Origin: Amaurobius ferox
Taxonomy: Eukaryota > Arthropoda > Arachnida > Araneae > Amaurobiidae
DNA length: 64,000 nucleotides
Reading direction: 5' to 3'
NCBI GenBank assembly: GCA_951213105.1
Contig: OX578138.1
Location: 93,340,914 to 93,404,913 of the forward strand
The notes below the pieces were generated by a model. The model made no database searches, was not told where the DNA came from, and saw only the letters and a program-made list of their open reading frames with translations. Positions 1-10,095 of the stretch are shown one piece after another; the first letter of the stretch is position 1, and every line of letters begins with the position of its first letter. A program made the translations under genes and the position numbers.

Positions 1-172
1 ATCTGCCGACAATGGAAAAAGCAAAATACACACCAGGGAAATTGAACATGCAAACCGAGATTAAATAAGATTGAATCAGATAAATGGGCTTCCTTTTCGA
101 ATTGTTCTACTGATTTAATCTTGGTTTACATGTTCAATTTCCCTGGTGTGGATTTTGCGTTCGCCGGCAGAT
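1..172. repeat. Foldback (inverted repeat) sequence at window edge
   Basis: Bases 1-67 and about 107-172 are inverted copies of each other. Both arms share the block CACCAGGGAAATTGAACATG, and the outer ends read ATCTGCCG and CGGCAGAT. The spacer is about 40 bp. The left arm touches the window edge, so the element may start upstream. This is the form of a small hairpin MITE or foldback element; no target duplication can be tested. Confidence 0.6.
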
Positions 173-401
173 GGATGATTACTTCGGGCGAGTACTGGTT
201 CCGGGAGTGTTTCCTTGGAATAAAGGTATGCTTCAACCTGGAACAAGGTGTCACAATCCTCCTTGGCCTTTCTACTTCCCTTTAAGCATCCCCTCTTTTT
301 ATTTCTTTTTTCATTTCTTATTCATGTGATTCCATATTGAAGCTTATATTGTAAGTGCTGCAATGAGCCTTTTGATAATTATAAGCGGTTTTTATCTGTT
401 G

Positions 402-434
<33 letters not shown>

Positions 435-1328
435 ATTCCAAGCAATTACGAAATATTGAAATGACCAAAGAAGTTAAACGACGGTCTCAACGACGAAAAA
501 TGAAATGAACAGCATTGGCTTAAATTTGGAGGTTAACTAGAATATATTCTTCATCAGGTCTGAGCATCTAACTCAGCAATAGTAAGTCTACATAGTAATA
601 CTGTTCCTGCATGTACTTCTGTTACTTTACAAATGGAATAAAAAACTGCATATAAATTGACGCATAATATCTATAAATAATTCATTTGCTAAATTAAAGT
701 ATTTCAGGAATACTGGGTTTTCCATAAACAGATATAATAGTGGAAATTTATGATGGTATAAAAACGTGATGGTTGTAAAAACTAATTTTGTTAGTCTATG
801 TTTAACAGTTCTCGAATTAAAGCTGGGAGAACGTTGAAGAAGAAAAAAATCAGAGATTTAAAAAAATTTCGAAAAAAATGTAAATATTTTTCTGATTACT
901 TATAGACCAAGTTCCCCGTGTAAGAAAAAATTCAAGTTTCTGCCTTCAACCGTTTGGACTGTGTGACTCACAGTTCGGCAGTCTCAATCCCAACTGTGTA
1001 TTAAAGGTACCACCTAGGGACAGTAAAATTCGAGAGTGTTCGTTTAAAGCATGGGTTCTTAACCAATGGGAATAGCCATTTTATCAGATTGGATTCTTGA
1101 TTAATTCGGGGGAGAAAGAGGACGTGTAATGTGCGTCCCAGAAAGTTCATCACATTCGTCAATTGATTAATTTAGAGACGGAGGATTTTCGAGAAAATAA
1201 GAAATTTATCATCGCGGAGGCAAATAGGTCAGTCTGAATGTGGAGATAGTTTTCATTAGAGCTGTGAATTAAATTCTGAGTTTAACTGCGATAAGTAACA
1301 TTCTGTGTTATTTTGAAATTTAAAAAAA
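173..1328. other. Unassigned A+T-rich DNA with a (TA)n tract
   Basis: A (TA)n run lies near 403-431. The rest has no ORF of note, no RNA gene and no repeat that I can match elsewhere in the window. Confidence 0.5.
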
Positions 1329-2303
1329 TCTGATGTGGGCAGCACATGACTTTCCCTGCAGACTTAAATTCATATTTTCTTTATTTCTTTAATAATTCAT
1401 TAAATTGAGTTTAATTGCACCAAATAACACAAAATTTGCATTGTTAATTCAATTTTTGATTTTATTTGGTAATTGGACATTTTCCATAAAGTGTCATAAC
1501 TAAATGCGAAAAATGTTAAATATCTCAAGAACGGTTAGTCCTAGAGCAATAGAGTTGTTCTTATTCTTTTTCTCATCAAAAATTACGTATAAAACAAGCA
1601 TATAATTGATATATAGGAATATATGTAGCTTTTTTTTTTAAATTTTGGCGTTTTTTGAGAGCCATTTCGTAAAAAAAGGCAGGTTGTTCTTTATTGAAAA
1701 TTACCAAAATCTAATCAGCACCAGAGTATCCCACAAGTAACTTATCTACCAAATTTTGTGAAATTTGGTCAATTAGTATTTGGGTTAGAGTGGATACATG
1801 ACATTTTTGCGGGCCATTTCGTAAGAAAAGACAGGCTGTTCTTTTCCATTTAATACCAAAATATAATCGGCGCCACAGAGTATCGTACAAGTAACTTATT
1901 TACTCAATTTTGTGAAATTTGGTCATATAGTATTTTAGCTAGAGTGGATACATGAAATTTTTACCGGCCATTTCGCAAAAAAAGGCGGGTTCTGTTTTTA
2001 CGAATCGTACCAAAACTAATCAGTACCAGGATCATACCCAAGTGACATACCTACCAAGTTTTATGAAATTCGGCCCATAAGTTTTTAAGTTAGAGTGGAT
2101 ACATACATTGCACAGACACACAGACAGACAGACAAACAGACAGGCACACAGACAAAGACACACAGACGTTACGTTAAAAATAGTTTTTTCGTATTCTAGA
2201 GGTCTCGAAACATGTAGATCCTTCGAAAACTCGAGTTGCGATTTTCGACATGATTCCAATACTTTCCCTATACATTACCATGTATTTCAGGAAAAGTAAA
2301 ATA
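1329..2303 (+). mobile_element. Family A element, copy A1 (Helentron/DINE-like, non-autonomous)
   Basis: The copy starts with TCTGATGTGGGCAGCACATG followed by ACTTTCCCTGCA, and ends in a hairpin between ACTTTCCC (about 2262) and GGAAAAGT (2289). Three ~150-bp internal direct repeats begin at the GCCATTTCG motifs near 1662, 1814 and 1967. A CAGACA-rich microsatellite covers about 2112-2165. A block with TCGAAAA/TTTTCGA-type arms lies just before the hairpin. It encodes no protein. The class is inferred from architecture: subterminal inverted repeats, microsatellite and 3' hairpin. Confidence 0.7.
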
Positions 2304-2454
2304 AATAACTAGTGTATAAAGTAGTGATTCCTTACCTTTATTTCTGGGAGGAGCCCTTAAAAGTCTCATGGATTTGTGACACACATATTAGGTTTGACAA
2401 GGGTATCATAAAACAGACGGGTAAATTATTAAAATAAAAGAATTTATTGCCTAT

Positions 2455-2880
2455 TTTTACTTTCTCTGCAATACATGGTAATGTATAGGGAAAATATTAG
2501 AATGATGCCGGCGTAAACCTAGCGTAATGTATGTGTGTGTCTGTATGTATGTATCTGTCTGTGTGTCTGTCTGTGCAATGTATTTATCCCCTCTAACTCA
2601 AAAACTAGTAGACCAAATTTCGTAAGTAAGTCAGTCACTTTTGTGTAATCCTGGTGCTGATTAGTTTTTTGTACGATTCGGGATAAAAGAACCTGCATTT
2701 TCTTGCGAAATGGCCTGCAAAAATGGCCTACAAAAATTGCCTGCATCCACTCTAGCTGAAAAATTATTAGATTACATTTTACAAAATTTTGTAGATAAGT
2801 CACTTGTGGGATACCTTGGTGCTGATTAGATTTTGGTATGATTCGGAAAAAAAATAACCTGCCTTTTTTTGCGAAATGCA
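2455..2880 (-). mobile_element. Family A fragment A2, inverted
   Basis: Read on the minus strand, this is the 3' half of family A: internal repeat units, a microsatellite (2525-2575) and the terminal hairpin ending near 2455. It sits back to back with A3, so 2460-2875 and 2938-3437 form a long imperfect palindrome with a spacer of about 60 bp. Confidence 0.65.
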
Positions 2881-3440
2881 TTTAATGGATATATTTAAGC
2901 ATAGGTAGTTTTTATTTTAGTTTTTGGCGATTTTTGCGGGCCATTTCGCAAAAAAGGCAGGTTATTTTTTTCCGAATCGTACCAAAATCCAATCATTACC
3001 AGGGTAACTCACAAGCGACTTATCTACCGGATTTTGTGAAATTCGGTCCATTAGTTTTTCAGCTAGAGTGGATGCAGGCAATTTTCCCGGGCCATTTTGC
3101 AAAAAAAGGTGAGTTTTTTTATCCCGAATCGTATCCAAAACTAATCAGCCCCAGATTCATCCACTTGTGACTTGCCTACCAAATTTTATGAAATTCGGTC
3201 AGTTAGTTTTTGAGTTAGAGTGGATACAAAATCTGCACAGGCAGACACACAGACAGACACTCAGACAGACACACAGACACCCCACAGACAGACACACACA
3301 CAGACGTCACGTTAAAAATGGTTTTATCGTATTTTAGATGTCCCGAAACGTGTAGATCTGTCGAAAACTCGAGTTGCGATTTTCGGTATGATTCCACTAA
3401 TTTATCTATACATTACCATGTATTGCAGGGAAAGTAAAAA
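2881..3440 (+). mobile_element. Family A fragment A3 (3' half)
   Basis: This copy holds two internal ~150-bp units (GCCATTTCG near 2940 and a variant near 3092), a CAGACA microsatellite (3236-3303), the TCGAAAA block and the terminal hairpin ending TGCAGGGAAAGTAAAAA at 3440. The next base begins A4, so the two are joined head to tail without spacer. The 5' part of A3 is missing. Confidence 0.65.
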
Positions 3441-3693
3441 TCTGATGTGGGCAGCACATGACTTTCTCTGCAGACTGAAATCCATAGTTTCTTTATTTCT
3501 TTAATAATTCATTAGATTGAGTTTAATTGCACCAAATAACACTAAATTTGCATTTTTAATTCAATCTGTGTTTTTATTTGGTAATTGGACATTTTCCGAT
3601 AGCGGCGTAACAAAAATGCAAGAAATCTCAAATACCTTGTAGTCCTAAAGTATAATGGAGTGTGTTATATTCTTTTCCGCGTCAAAAATTGCG

Positions 3694-4852
3694 GGACCCT
3701 TGTAGCTCCTTGCCCCAAGATGAGCGCATATTGGTCCTAGGGGGGGGGGGGGGAGCCGGGCTCTTCGTATTTTCAGGTGTTCACTGATGGCTCGAAGATC
3801 GGCAGCGAGGTGGGTTTGGCATTTTGTGTCTACAGAAATCTTTCCCTTTTCCACACTGAACAATACAAGTTGCATGATTATAATACGGTATTTCAGGCAG
3901 AAATGTTGGCGATTGCCCGTGTTGTGATGTGGATAGGAAGTACTGGCCATACGGCTGGCATTTATACAGACAGTTTATCTTCCATCCGTGCGCTTGCCTC
4001 CTCCAGGATCTGTTCCAGATTTGTCAACAGTATCAGAAAAATCATTATCCCTTTTAGGGAGGTTATTACATTAAGCTGGGTAAGAGCTCATGTGGGTCTC
4101 ATTGGTAATGAGGCGGCTGATGAGTTAGCGAAGTTGGCTGCCTCGTCCGGCATCCCGTTGGGGGCTCCTGCCCCTTACTCCCTCCTGTCCAGCTTTGTTC
4201 GGGCGGAGGTGGTGAGGAAATGGCGGGTCCGTTGTGGGTCGTGGGACGGTGGTACGCGTGCCTGCTCCTTTCACTCGGCCCTTTCTGTTGATTTTCAACT
4301 TTGCTCTAGAGATCTTTTCCACTTTTTACTGGTCATGGGTCCTTCGTGGCCTATCTCCATCGGTTTCATCTTAGGGACTCTGTTCTTGTGGATTGGAGGA
4401 GGACGCGGATTGTGGATTGGAGGAGATAGCTTCGTCTGTCCTCTAACTCGCGATTTCCATCTCTCTGGGCCAATGGAGGGTTGCAGGACTTTATGGTTTA
4501 ATAGGGTTGTAGACAACCCCTGGTAAATGTGTTTCAATCACTGGGTCGATCGCAGGGTTGAGCATTTAGTGTTAATATTGAGGAGCTCGGAAAATACCAG
4601 TGACACATAGACTTTGGAGTTTAGACTGTTGAACATTTCCTGGAGTATCATGGGTTTACAATGCAAAAGTTGAATATATGCCTTTGTTGTAAAACGTTGT
4701 TGTAAAAGTTGAAAGTTATTGTAGGCCTTTGTAACCGCCCTGGCCAGGAACAAATAATTTGTTTATAAATAAATTTAGGATTATTTTCCCGGCCGGGGCT
4801 TTTAAGCAGCCATAAGCCTGATAAGGCAAGCCCCCCCGGTCAGGGACGACAA
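3694..4852 (+). mobile_element. 5'-truncated non-LTR retrotransposon (LINE) insertion
   Basis: The insert is flanked by the direct repeat AAAAATTGCG at 3684-3693 and 4853-4862, a target-site duplication. The uninterrupted version of the site is seen in other family A copies. It keeps only the end of ORF2 (RNase H) plus a ~325-bp 3' UTR ending GACGACAA. A poly-G run lies at 3740-3753. Short 5'-truncated copies are usual for target-primed reverse transcription. Confidence 0.75.
3765..4526 (+). pseudogene. RNase H domain of a non-LTR retrotransposon ORF2, truncated and frameshifted
   Basis: The reading frame from about 3765 enters an RNase HI domain at VFTDGSK. The acidic residues are visible: Asp in FTDGSK (residue 4 counted from GTG 3777), Glu42 in QAEML, Asp65 in YTDS and Asp115 in GNEAADELA, with His105 in WVRAH. 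This domain would degrade the RNA strand of the RNA/DNA hybrid during retrotransposition. The reverse transcriptase and endonuclease are absent because the copy is 5'-truncated. After about residue 165 the open frame is no longer the original: TGHGSFVAYL, typical of the region after RNase H, is read in another frame from about 4329, so there is a frameshift between about 4265 and 4325. A small duplication of the type GGATTGGAGGAG follows near 4392-4425. The I/R1/Jockey-like group is likely because those carry RNase H; the clade is not certain. Confidence 0.8.
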
Positions 4853-5456
4853 AAAAATTGCGTATAGAACAAGAATTTAATTGATACATTTCAGCATACG
4901 TAGTCTTTTTTTTTTTTTAGATTTTGGCGATTTTTGCGAGCCATTTCGTAAAAAAAGGCAGGTTGTTTTTTTCCGAATCGTACCAAAATCTCATCAGCAC
5001 CAGAGTGTCCCACAAGTAACTTATCTACCAAATATTGCGAAATTTGGTCAATTAGAATTTTAGCGCGGATAAATTAGAATTTTAGCGCGGATAAATTAGA
5101 ATTTTAGAGCGGATAAATGAAATTTTTACTGGCCATTTCGCAAAAATAGATGACTTCTGTTTTTACGAATCGCACCCAAAACTAATCAGCATCAGGGTCA
5201 CACCTAAGTGACTTACCTACCACATTTTATGAAATTCGGTCCATTAGTTGAGTTAGAGTGGATTCATACATTGCACAGACACACAGACAAACAGACAGGC
5301 ACACAGACAGACACACACAGACGTCACGTTAAAAATAGTGTTTCGCATTTCATAGGTCTCGAAACGTGGAGTTCCGTCGAAAACTCGAGTTCTGATTTTC
5401 GACATGATTCCAATACTTTCCCTATACATTACCATGCTTTGCAGGGAAAGTAAAAA

Positions 5457-5706
5457 TCTGATGTGGGCAGCACATGACTTTCCCTGCAGACTTATATACA
5501 CATTCTCTTTATTTTAATTAAATTTAATTCACTATTAATTCAATTTTCGTTCTCATTTGGTAACTGGACTCATTTTCAAAGGTGGTATAGAGAAAAAACG
5601 AAAAAACAAAAATATTTCGACAAAAATATTCTAGTCCTAGTGTAATGGCGTTGGTCTTATTATTTTCTTCGTTAACAATTACGTATAATACAAGCATGTA
5701 AAGATT
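5457..5706 (+). mobile_element. Family A 5' end, copy A5
   Basis: This begins TCTGATGTGGGCAGCACATG directly after A4 and runs through the conserved ATTACGTATAATACAAGCATG segment, then passes into the ~218-bp satellite. A possible remnant of the downstream body reappears near 8213 (ATTACGTATGTAATAAGCAT). No 3' hairpin was found for this copy. Confidence 0.6.
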
Positions 5707-5732
5707 ATTATATTATATTATACATTATAAGT

Positions 5733-7865
5733 TCTTTTTATAATGTAATATATTCAGTTTATTTGCACTAAATGGATGTTTGTAACAGGGACAATAATTT
5801 GAAATAACGCAAAATTTGCAATTTAAATTTAATTTTCGTTTTTATTTGGCGATCTAACGTATTTTAAAAGTGCTGCGTTGCAAAAATTCCAATAGCCTAA
5901 ATATACACAAAAAACCGATGCAGGCTGCAAATGACTCAAATTTGATTGTTTTTCTTTTTATAATGTAATAAATGGAGTTTATTTGTACTAAGTGGATGTT
6001 TGCAAAAGGGACACGCATTTGAAATAAAGCGAAATTTGCAATTTAAATTCAATTTACGTTAATATTTATCGATCTCACGTGTTTTAAAATTGCTGAGTTG
6101 CAAAAATTCCAATAATCTAAATATACACATAAATTCTGATGCAGGCTCTAAATGACTCAAATTCGATTGTTCTTTTCATAATGTAATATATTGAGTTTAT
6201 TTGCACTAAGTGGATGTTTGTAACGGGGACAATCATTTGAAATAACGCAAAATTTGCAATTTAAATTCAATTTACGTTAATATTTATCGATCTCACGTGT
6301 TTAAAAATTGCTACGTTGCAAAAATTCAAATAATCTAAATATACACATAAATTCTAATGCAGGCTTCGGACTCAAATTCGATTGTTCTTTTCATAATGTA
6401 ATATATTGAGTTTATTTGTACTAAGTGGATGTTTGTAACGGGGACAATTATTTGAAATAACGCAAAATTTGCAATTTAAATTTAATTTTCGTTTTTATTT
6501 GGCGATCTCACGTGTTTTAAAATTGCTACGTTGCAAAAATTCCAATAGCCTAAATATACACAAAAAACCGATGCAGGCTGCAGATGACTCAAATTTGATT
6601 GTTCTTCTTTTTATAATGTAATAAATTGAGTTCATTTGTACTCAGTGGATGTTTGTAACAGGTACAATAATTTGAAATAACGCAAAATTTGCAATTTAAA
6701 TTTAATTTTTGTTTTTATTTGGCGATCTAACGTATTTTAAAAGTGCTACGTTGCAAAAATTCCAATAGCCTAAATATACACAAAAAACCGATGCAGGCTG
6801 CAAATGACTCAAATTTGATTGTTTTTCTTTTTATAATGTAATAAATGGAGTTTATTTGTACCTAGTGGATGTTTGTAACAGGGACACTCATTTGAAATAA
6901 AGCGAAATTTGCAATTTAAATTCAATTTACGTTAATATTTATCGATCTCACGTGGTTTAAAATTGCTACGTTGCCAAAATTCCAATAATCTAAATATACA
7001 CATAAATTCTAATGCAGGCTTCGGACTCAAATTCGCTTGTTCTTTTCATAATGTAATATATTGAGTTTATTTGTACTAAGTGGATGTTTGTAACAGGGGC
7101 AATCATTTGAAATAACGCAAAATTTGCAATTTAAATGTAATTTTCGTTTTTATTTGGCGATCTCACGTGTTTTAAAATTGCTACGTTGCAAAAATTAGAA
7201 TAGCCTAAATATACACAAAAAACCGATGCAGGCTGCAAATGACTCAAATTTGATTGTTCTTCTTTTTATAACGTAATAAATTGAGTTTATTTGTACTAAG
7301 TGGATGTTTGTAACAGGGGCATTCATATGAAATAATGCAAAATTTGTAATTTAAATTCAATTTACGTTTTTATTTGGCGATCTCAAGTGTTTTAAAATGG
7401 TGACGTTGCAAAATTTCCAATAACCTAAATATACACAAAAAACTGATGCAGGCTGCAAATGACTCAAATTTGATTGTTCTTCTTTTTATAAAATAAATTG
7501 ACTTTATTTGTAGTAAGTGGATGTTTGTAACAGGGACACTCATTTGAAATAACCCAAAATTTACAATTTAAATTCAATTTACGTTTTTATTTGGCGATCT
7601 CACGTCTTTTAAGTTTGCTGCATTGGAAAAATTCCAATAACCTAAATATACACAAAAATCCTGATGCAGGCTCCAAATGACTCAAATTTGATCATTCTTT
7701 TATTATTATATATAAAATGCAGTTTAATTGTACTATGTGGAAGCTTGTAATAGGAACACGTATTTGAAATTACACACAATTTACAGTTTACATTCTACTT
7801 CTGTTTTCACTTGGCGATCTCATATATTTTTAAATGGCTGAGTTGCAAACATTCCAAAAATTTAA
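5733..7865 (+). repeat. Satellite array of ten ~218-bp monomers related to family A 5' end
   Basis: The motif GGATGTTTGTAAC or its variant recurs at 5773, 5993, 6212, 6427, 6647, 6867, 7082, 7302, 7519 and 7739, giving periods of 215-220 bp. Each monomer contains GATGCAGGCTGCAAATGACT, CAAAATTTGCAATTTAAAT and TTTTATTTGGCGATCT. These match in order the first ~215 bp of family A (CTGATGTGGGCAGCACATGACT, CAAAATTTGCAT..., TTTTATTTGGTAATTGG). The last monomer is the most diverged. No coding capacity. Confidence 0.85.
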
Positions 7866-7929
7866 TATGTCTGGAATGTCAATAAATAAAACTGCTGTTG
7901 TGAGAATGTAACATTACAATAGTTCGTTA

Positions 7930-8130
7930 AAAGCAGGCATAGGAATATTAGATGACTGCAATTTCTTTGAGTGAATGTGAGCCCTCTTCTTCAGGTCAGA
8001 AACAATATATTCTCATAAGGCAGTTCTATCTTAGATCTTGTTAAGGGAAGCCACTGTTTCTGACTTGAAGAAGAGGGATTAAAACGCACTTGAAACAAGT
8101 GCAGACACCTAATTCCCCTATATCGATATT
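7930..8130. repeat. Foldback/MITE-like hairpin
   Basis: CCCTCTTCTTCAGGTCAGAA begins the arm 7982-8004, which pairs with 8055-8077 at 22 of 23 positions with a 50-bp loop. Weaker complementarity extends outward on both sides, to about 7942 and 8120. It lies between the satellite array and a family A-like remnant. Confidence 0.5.
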
Positions 8131-9803
8131 CTTGAGGAAGAATTATAGAGTTGCATGTCGATAACTCTCCATCTTAGAGAAATGGTGATTGTTTTATGCA
8201 TTTTGCCTTAAAAAATTACGTATGTAATAAGCATTTAATAAATACATGTCTTCACATTCCGTCTTTTATAGCACACTAGTATTTAAGCCGGTCAAAGGCA
8301 GGATAACAAAAACTCTCAAACATTTTGAGTTGGGACGTTTTTTAGTAAGATGTGCTTTTCGTTTAAGAAATTATGGTACATACAAGGCATGTTTTCTTAC
8401 TGGCATTCTGAAGTCGATTTGAAAAAACATATGATTCTTCTCGTGTGGATATAGATAATAAAAAAATATATATAGAACACTGAATAAATTTAATAGCAAT
8501 GCTCGTATTTTTCACGCGTTGCCGTGCGAGTACGTCAAATATATAAACACACATGCAAAAGTACAAACATGCGTACATATACACACAAACATACATATTG
8601 TTCAGAGCGTGATTAAGCTACGTTTTTCATCTGAAATTTGAACTTTTTGTGCAAAACTATTTTCTCTATACTCTAGGCCAGTGCTCTCCAATGTAAGGTA
8701 CACCTACTCTAAGAAATTGGCGAGTTGATACTTGGGGGTACGTCATGAAAATTTAATATATTACTTTTTGAATTTTTTTTCCTGAAGCAATTTTTATATT
8801 CATAGAATCTAATGCAGAAATTAATTGAAGAATAACAAATTTTCACCTGCATTTTTAATTATACGATAATGAACCCAATGATTGGCTGAATATTACTGCA
8901 CTATAATGTCAGTTTAGAACAAAAATACTCTTTTGTTATTCTAATATGGAGTCTCCGTATTTGCTAAAAAAATCACATATATGTACAGGAGTAAAAGTCT
9001 TAAGCGTACGCGATCAAAAGAATTAGCGATCACTGCTCAAAGTACAAGAGAAAGTAAAAATAATAACTTAATTCATTCGAGAACCAAGGCTCCAATAAAA
9101 AAAAAAGAACTTTTTTCGCCGGCTATTATTCCCCAGCCGAATAGAACGTAGTGGCGGGGGCAAAAAGGAAGTTCCTTCTTCCGTCGTCGAACAAAAATAG
9201 AACGGCATCGATTCTACCACCCAGATGCTCGAGAACACCTTTGACTAACGCAACGTTGCGAGGAGAATTTATTGAGCATTCAATACTCTAAACGTATTTT
9301 GAAATCCAGAGAATGTTATTGAATATAGATGTGACTTTCTCGGTTAAATTTTATTAAAGAAGGCGTTGGTGGTGCATTTTCATCAAAGCTGCATGCCTTA
9401 TTTATTGAATAGTTTTCGCCGCTTGAGGAAGATCAATTTAATTCACAGGAATGCCAGAAGTATGGGGGGGGGACGCAATTCTTCCTGAAGTTTAAATATG
9501 CGCGTGATAAAAGTGCGGATATAGCGTTCAATTCAGAGGCAGACGGTTCTTGGAAAATTTACGCAAAAAATTTATTTGAGAATATCCGATTAATAAAACT
9601 ATACTTTTATTTCTGGTAGAAAAGTTTTGCTGTATACTATTACTTTTACCACAAAGTTTCTCTTGAAATATATATTTCTTGAGATATTCTTCAGACGAAG
9701 ATTAGATAATGATTGATATATATTCAGAATTAAATTCCGGGGTCGTTAGGCGTGGTCTCTAAGCATTAATACTTCCAACGTTTGTTTGTTTTTATTTCCG
9801 ATT
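8131..9803. other. Unassigned DNA
   Basis: A short family A-like remnant is near 8213-8260. A poly-A run precedes a moderately G+C-rich patch at 9110-9260, and a G run lies near 9465. No coding frame or RNA gene could be supported. Confidence 0.4.
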
Positions 9804-10030
9804 AAAATCCGACGCGGTGGTCGAGCGATCAAGGCGAGCGTTTCCAAGCGATCATTCGACCGCTGCATTGTGGGTTCGAGTCCGACGTAAGGCATGGATG
9901 TTGTGTTGTTGGGCGCAGTGTGCTCCGCTCCCCCTCTGCCGCGCCTGGGACAACGTCCTAGGACGGCTAAATGGTTCACGTTCCTGGCCGATGTATAGGC
10001 GAATAATGGAAGTCAAGTGGATGGCCATTT
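9804..10030 (+). mobile_element. tRNA-derived SINE, copy 1
   Basis: A tRNA-like head carries an A-box-like GTGGTCGAGCGATCAAGG (9817) and a B-box GGTTCGAGTCC (about 9872), the internal RNA polymerase III promoter. A non-tRNA body ends at 10030 against a (TA)n tract. The head resembles the minus-strand copy at 26170-26420 (GGTGGTCGAGTGGTCAGG, GGTTCGAATC), and both continue with GGCATGGATGTTGT. A functional tRNA is rejected because the cloverleaf is poor and the repeat continues past it. Target duplication not clear. Confidence 0.65.
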
Positions 10031-10037
10031 GATAATA

Positions 10038-10092
<55 letters not shown>

Positions 10093-10095
10093 GAT
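10031..10095. repeat. (TA)n microsatellite
   Basis: A nearly pure TA run directly follows the tRNA-derived SINE and may have grown from its simple-sequence tail. Confidence 0.9.

Larger units (their letters stand above)
3441..5456 (+). mobile_element. Family A element A4, interrupted by a LINE
   Basis: The 5' end TCTGATGTGGGCAGCACATG is at 3441 and the 3' hairpin ends GCAGGGAAAGTAAAAA at 5456. A 1159-bp non-LTR retrotransposon occupies 3694-4852; without it and its duplicated target the element is about 850 bp. Short 18-bp repeats of the type TTTTAGCGCGGATAAATTAG occur near 5060-5115. A5 follows directly at 5457. Confidence 0.7.

Noticed and set aside
2032..2259. Frames with Cys/Val/Leu repeats in family A (also 3215-3397 and 5253-5501)
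   Set aside because: They read through the CAGACA microsatellite on the minus strand and vary between copies.
5733..7865. CRISPR array
   Set aside because: The 215-220-bp units are continuous tandem repeats without spacers, in a eukaryotic genome.
8683..8760. hAT-like terminal sequence (CAGTGCTCTCCAATGTAAGG)
   Set aside because: Only one end with a vague resemblance; no matching inverted end or 8-bp duplication was found.
9817..9885. A functional tRNA gene
   Set aside because: A and B boxes are present, but the arms do not form a good cloverleaf and the same composite recurs at 26170-26420 with a SINE body and target duplication.
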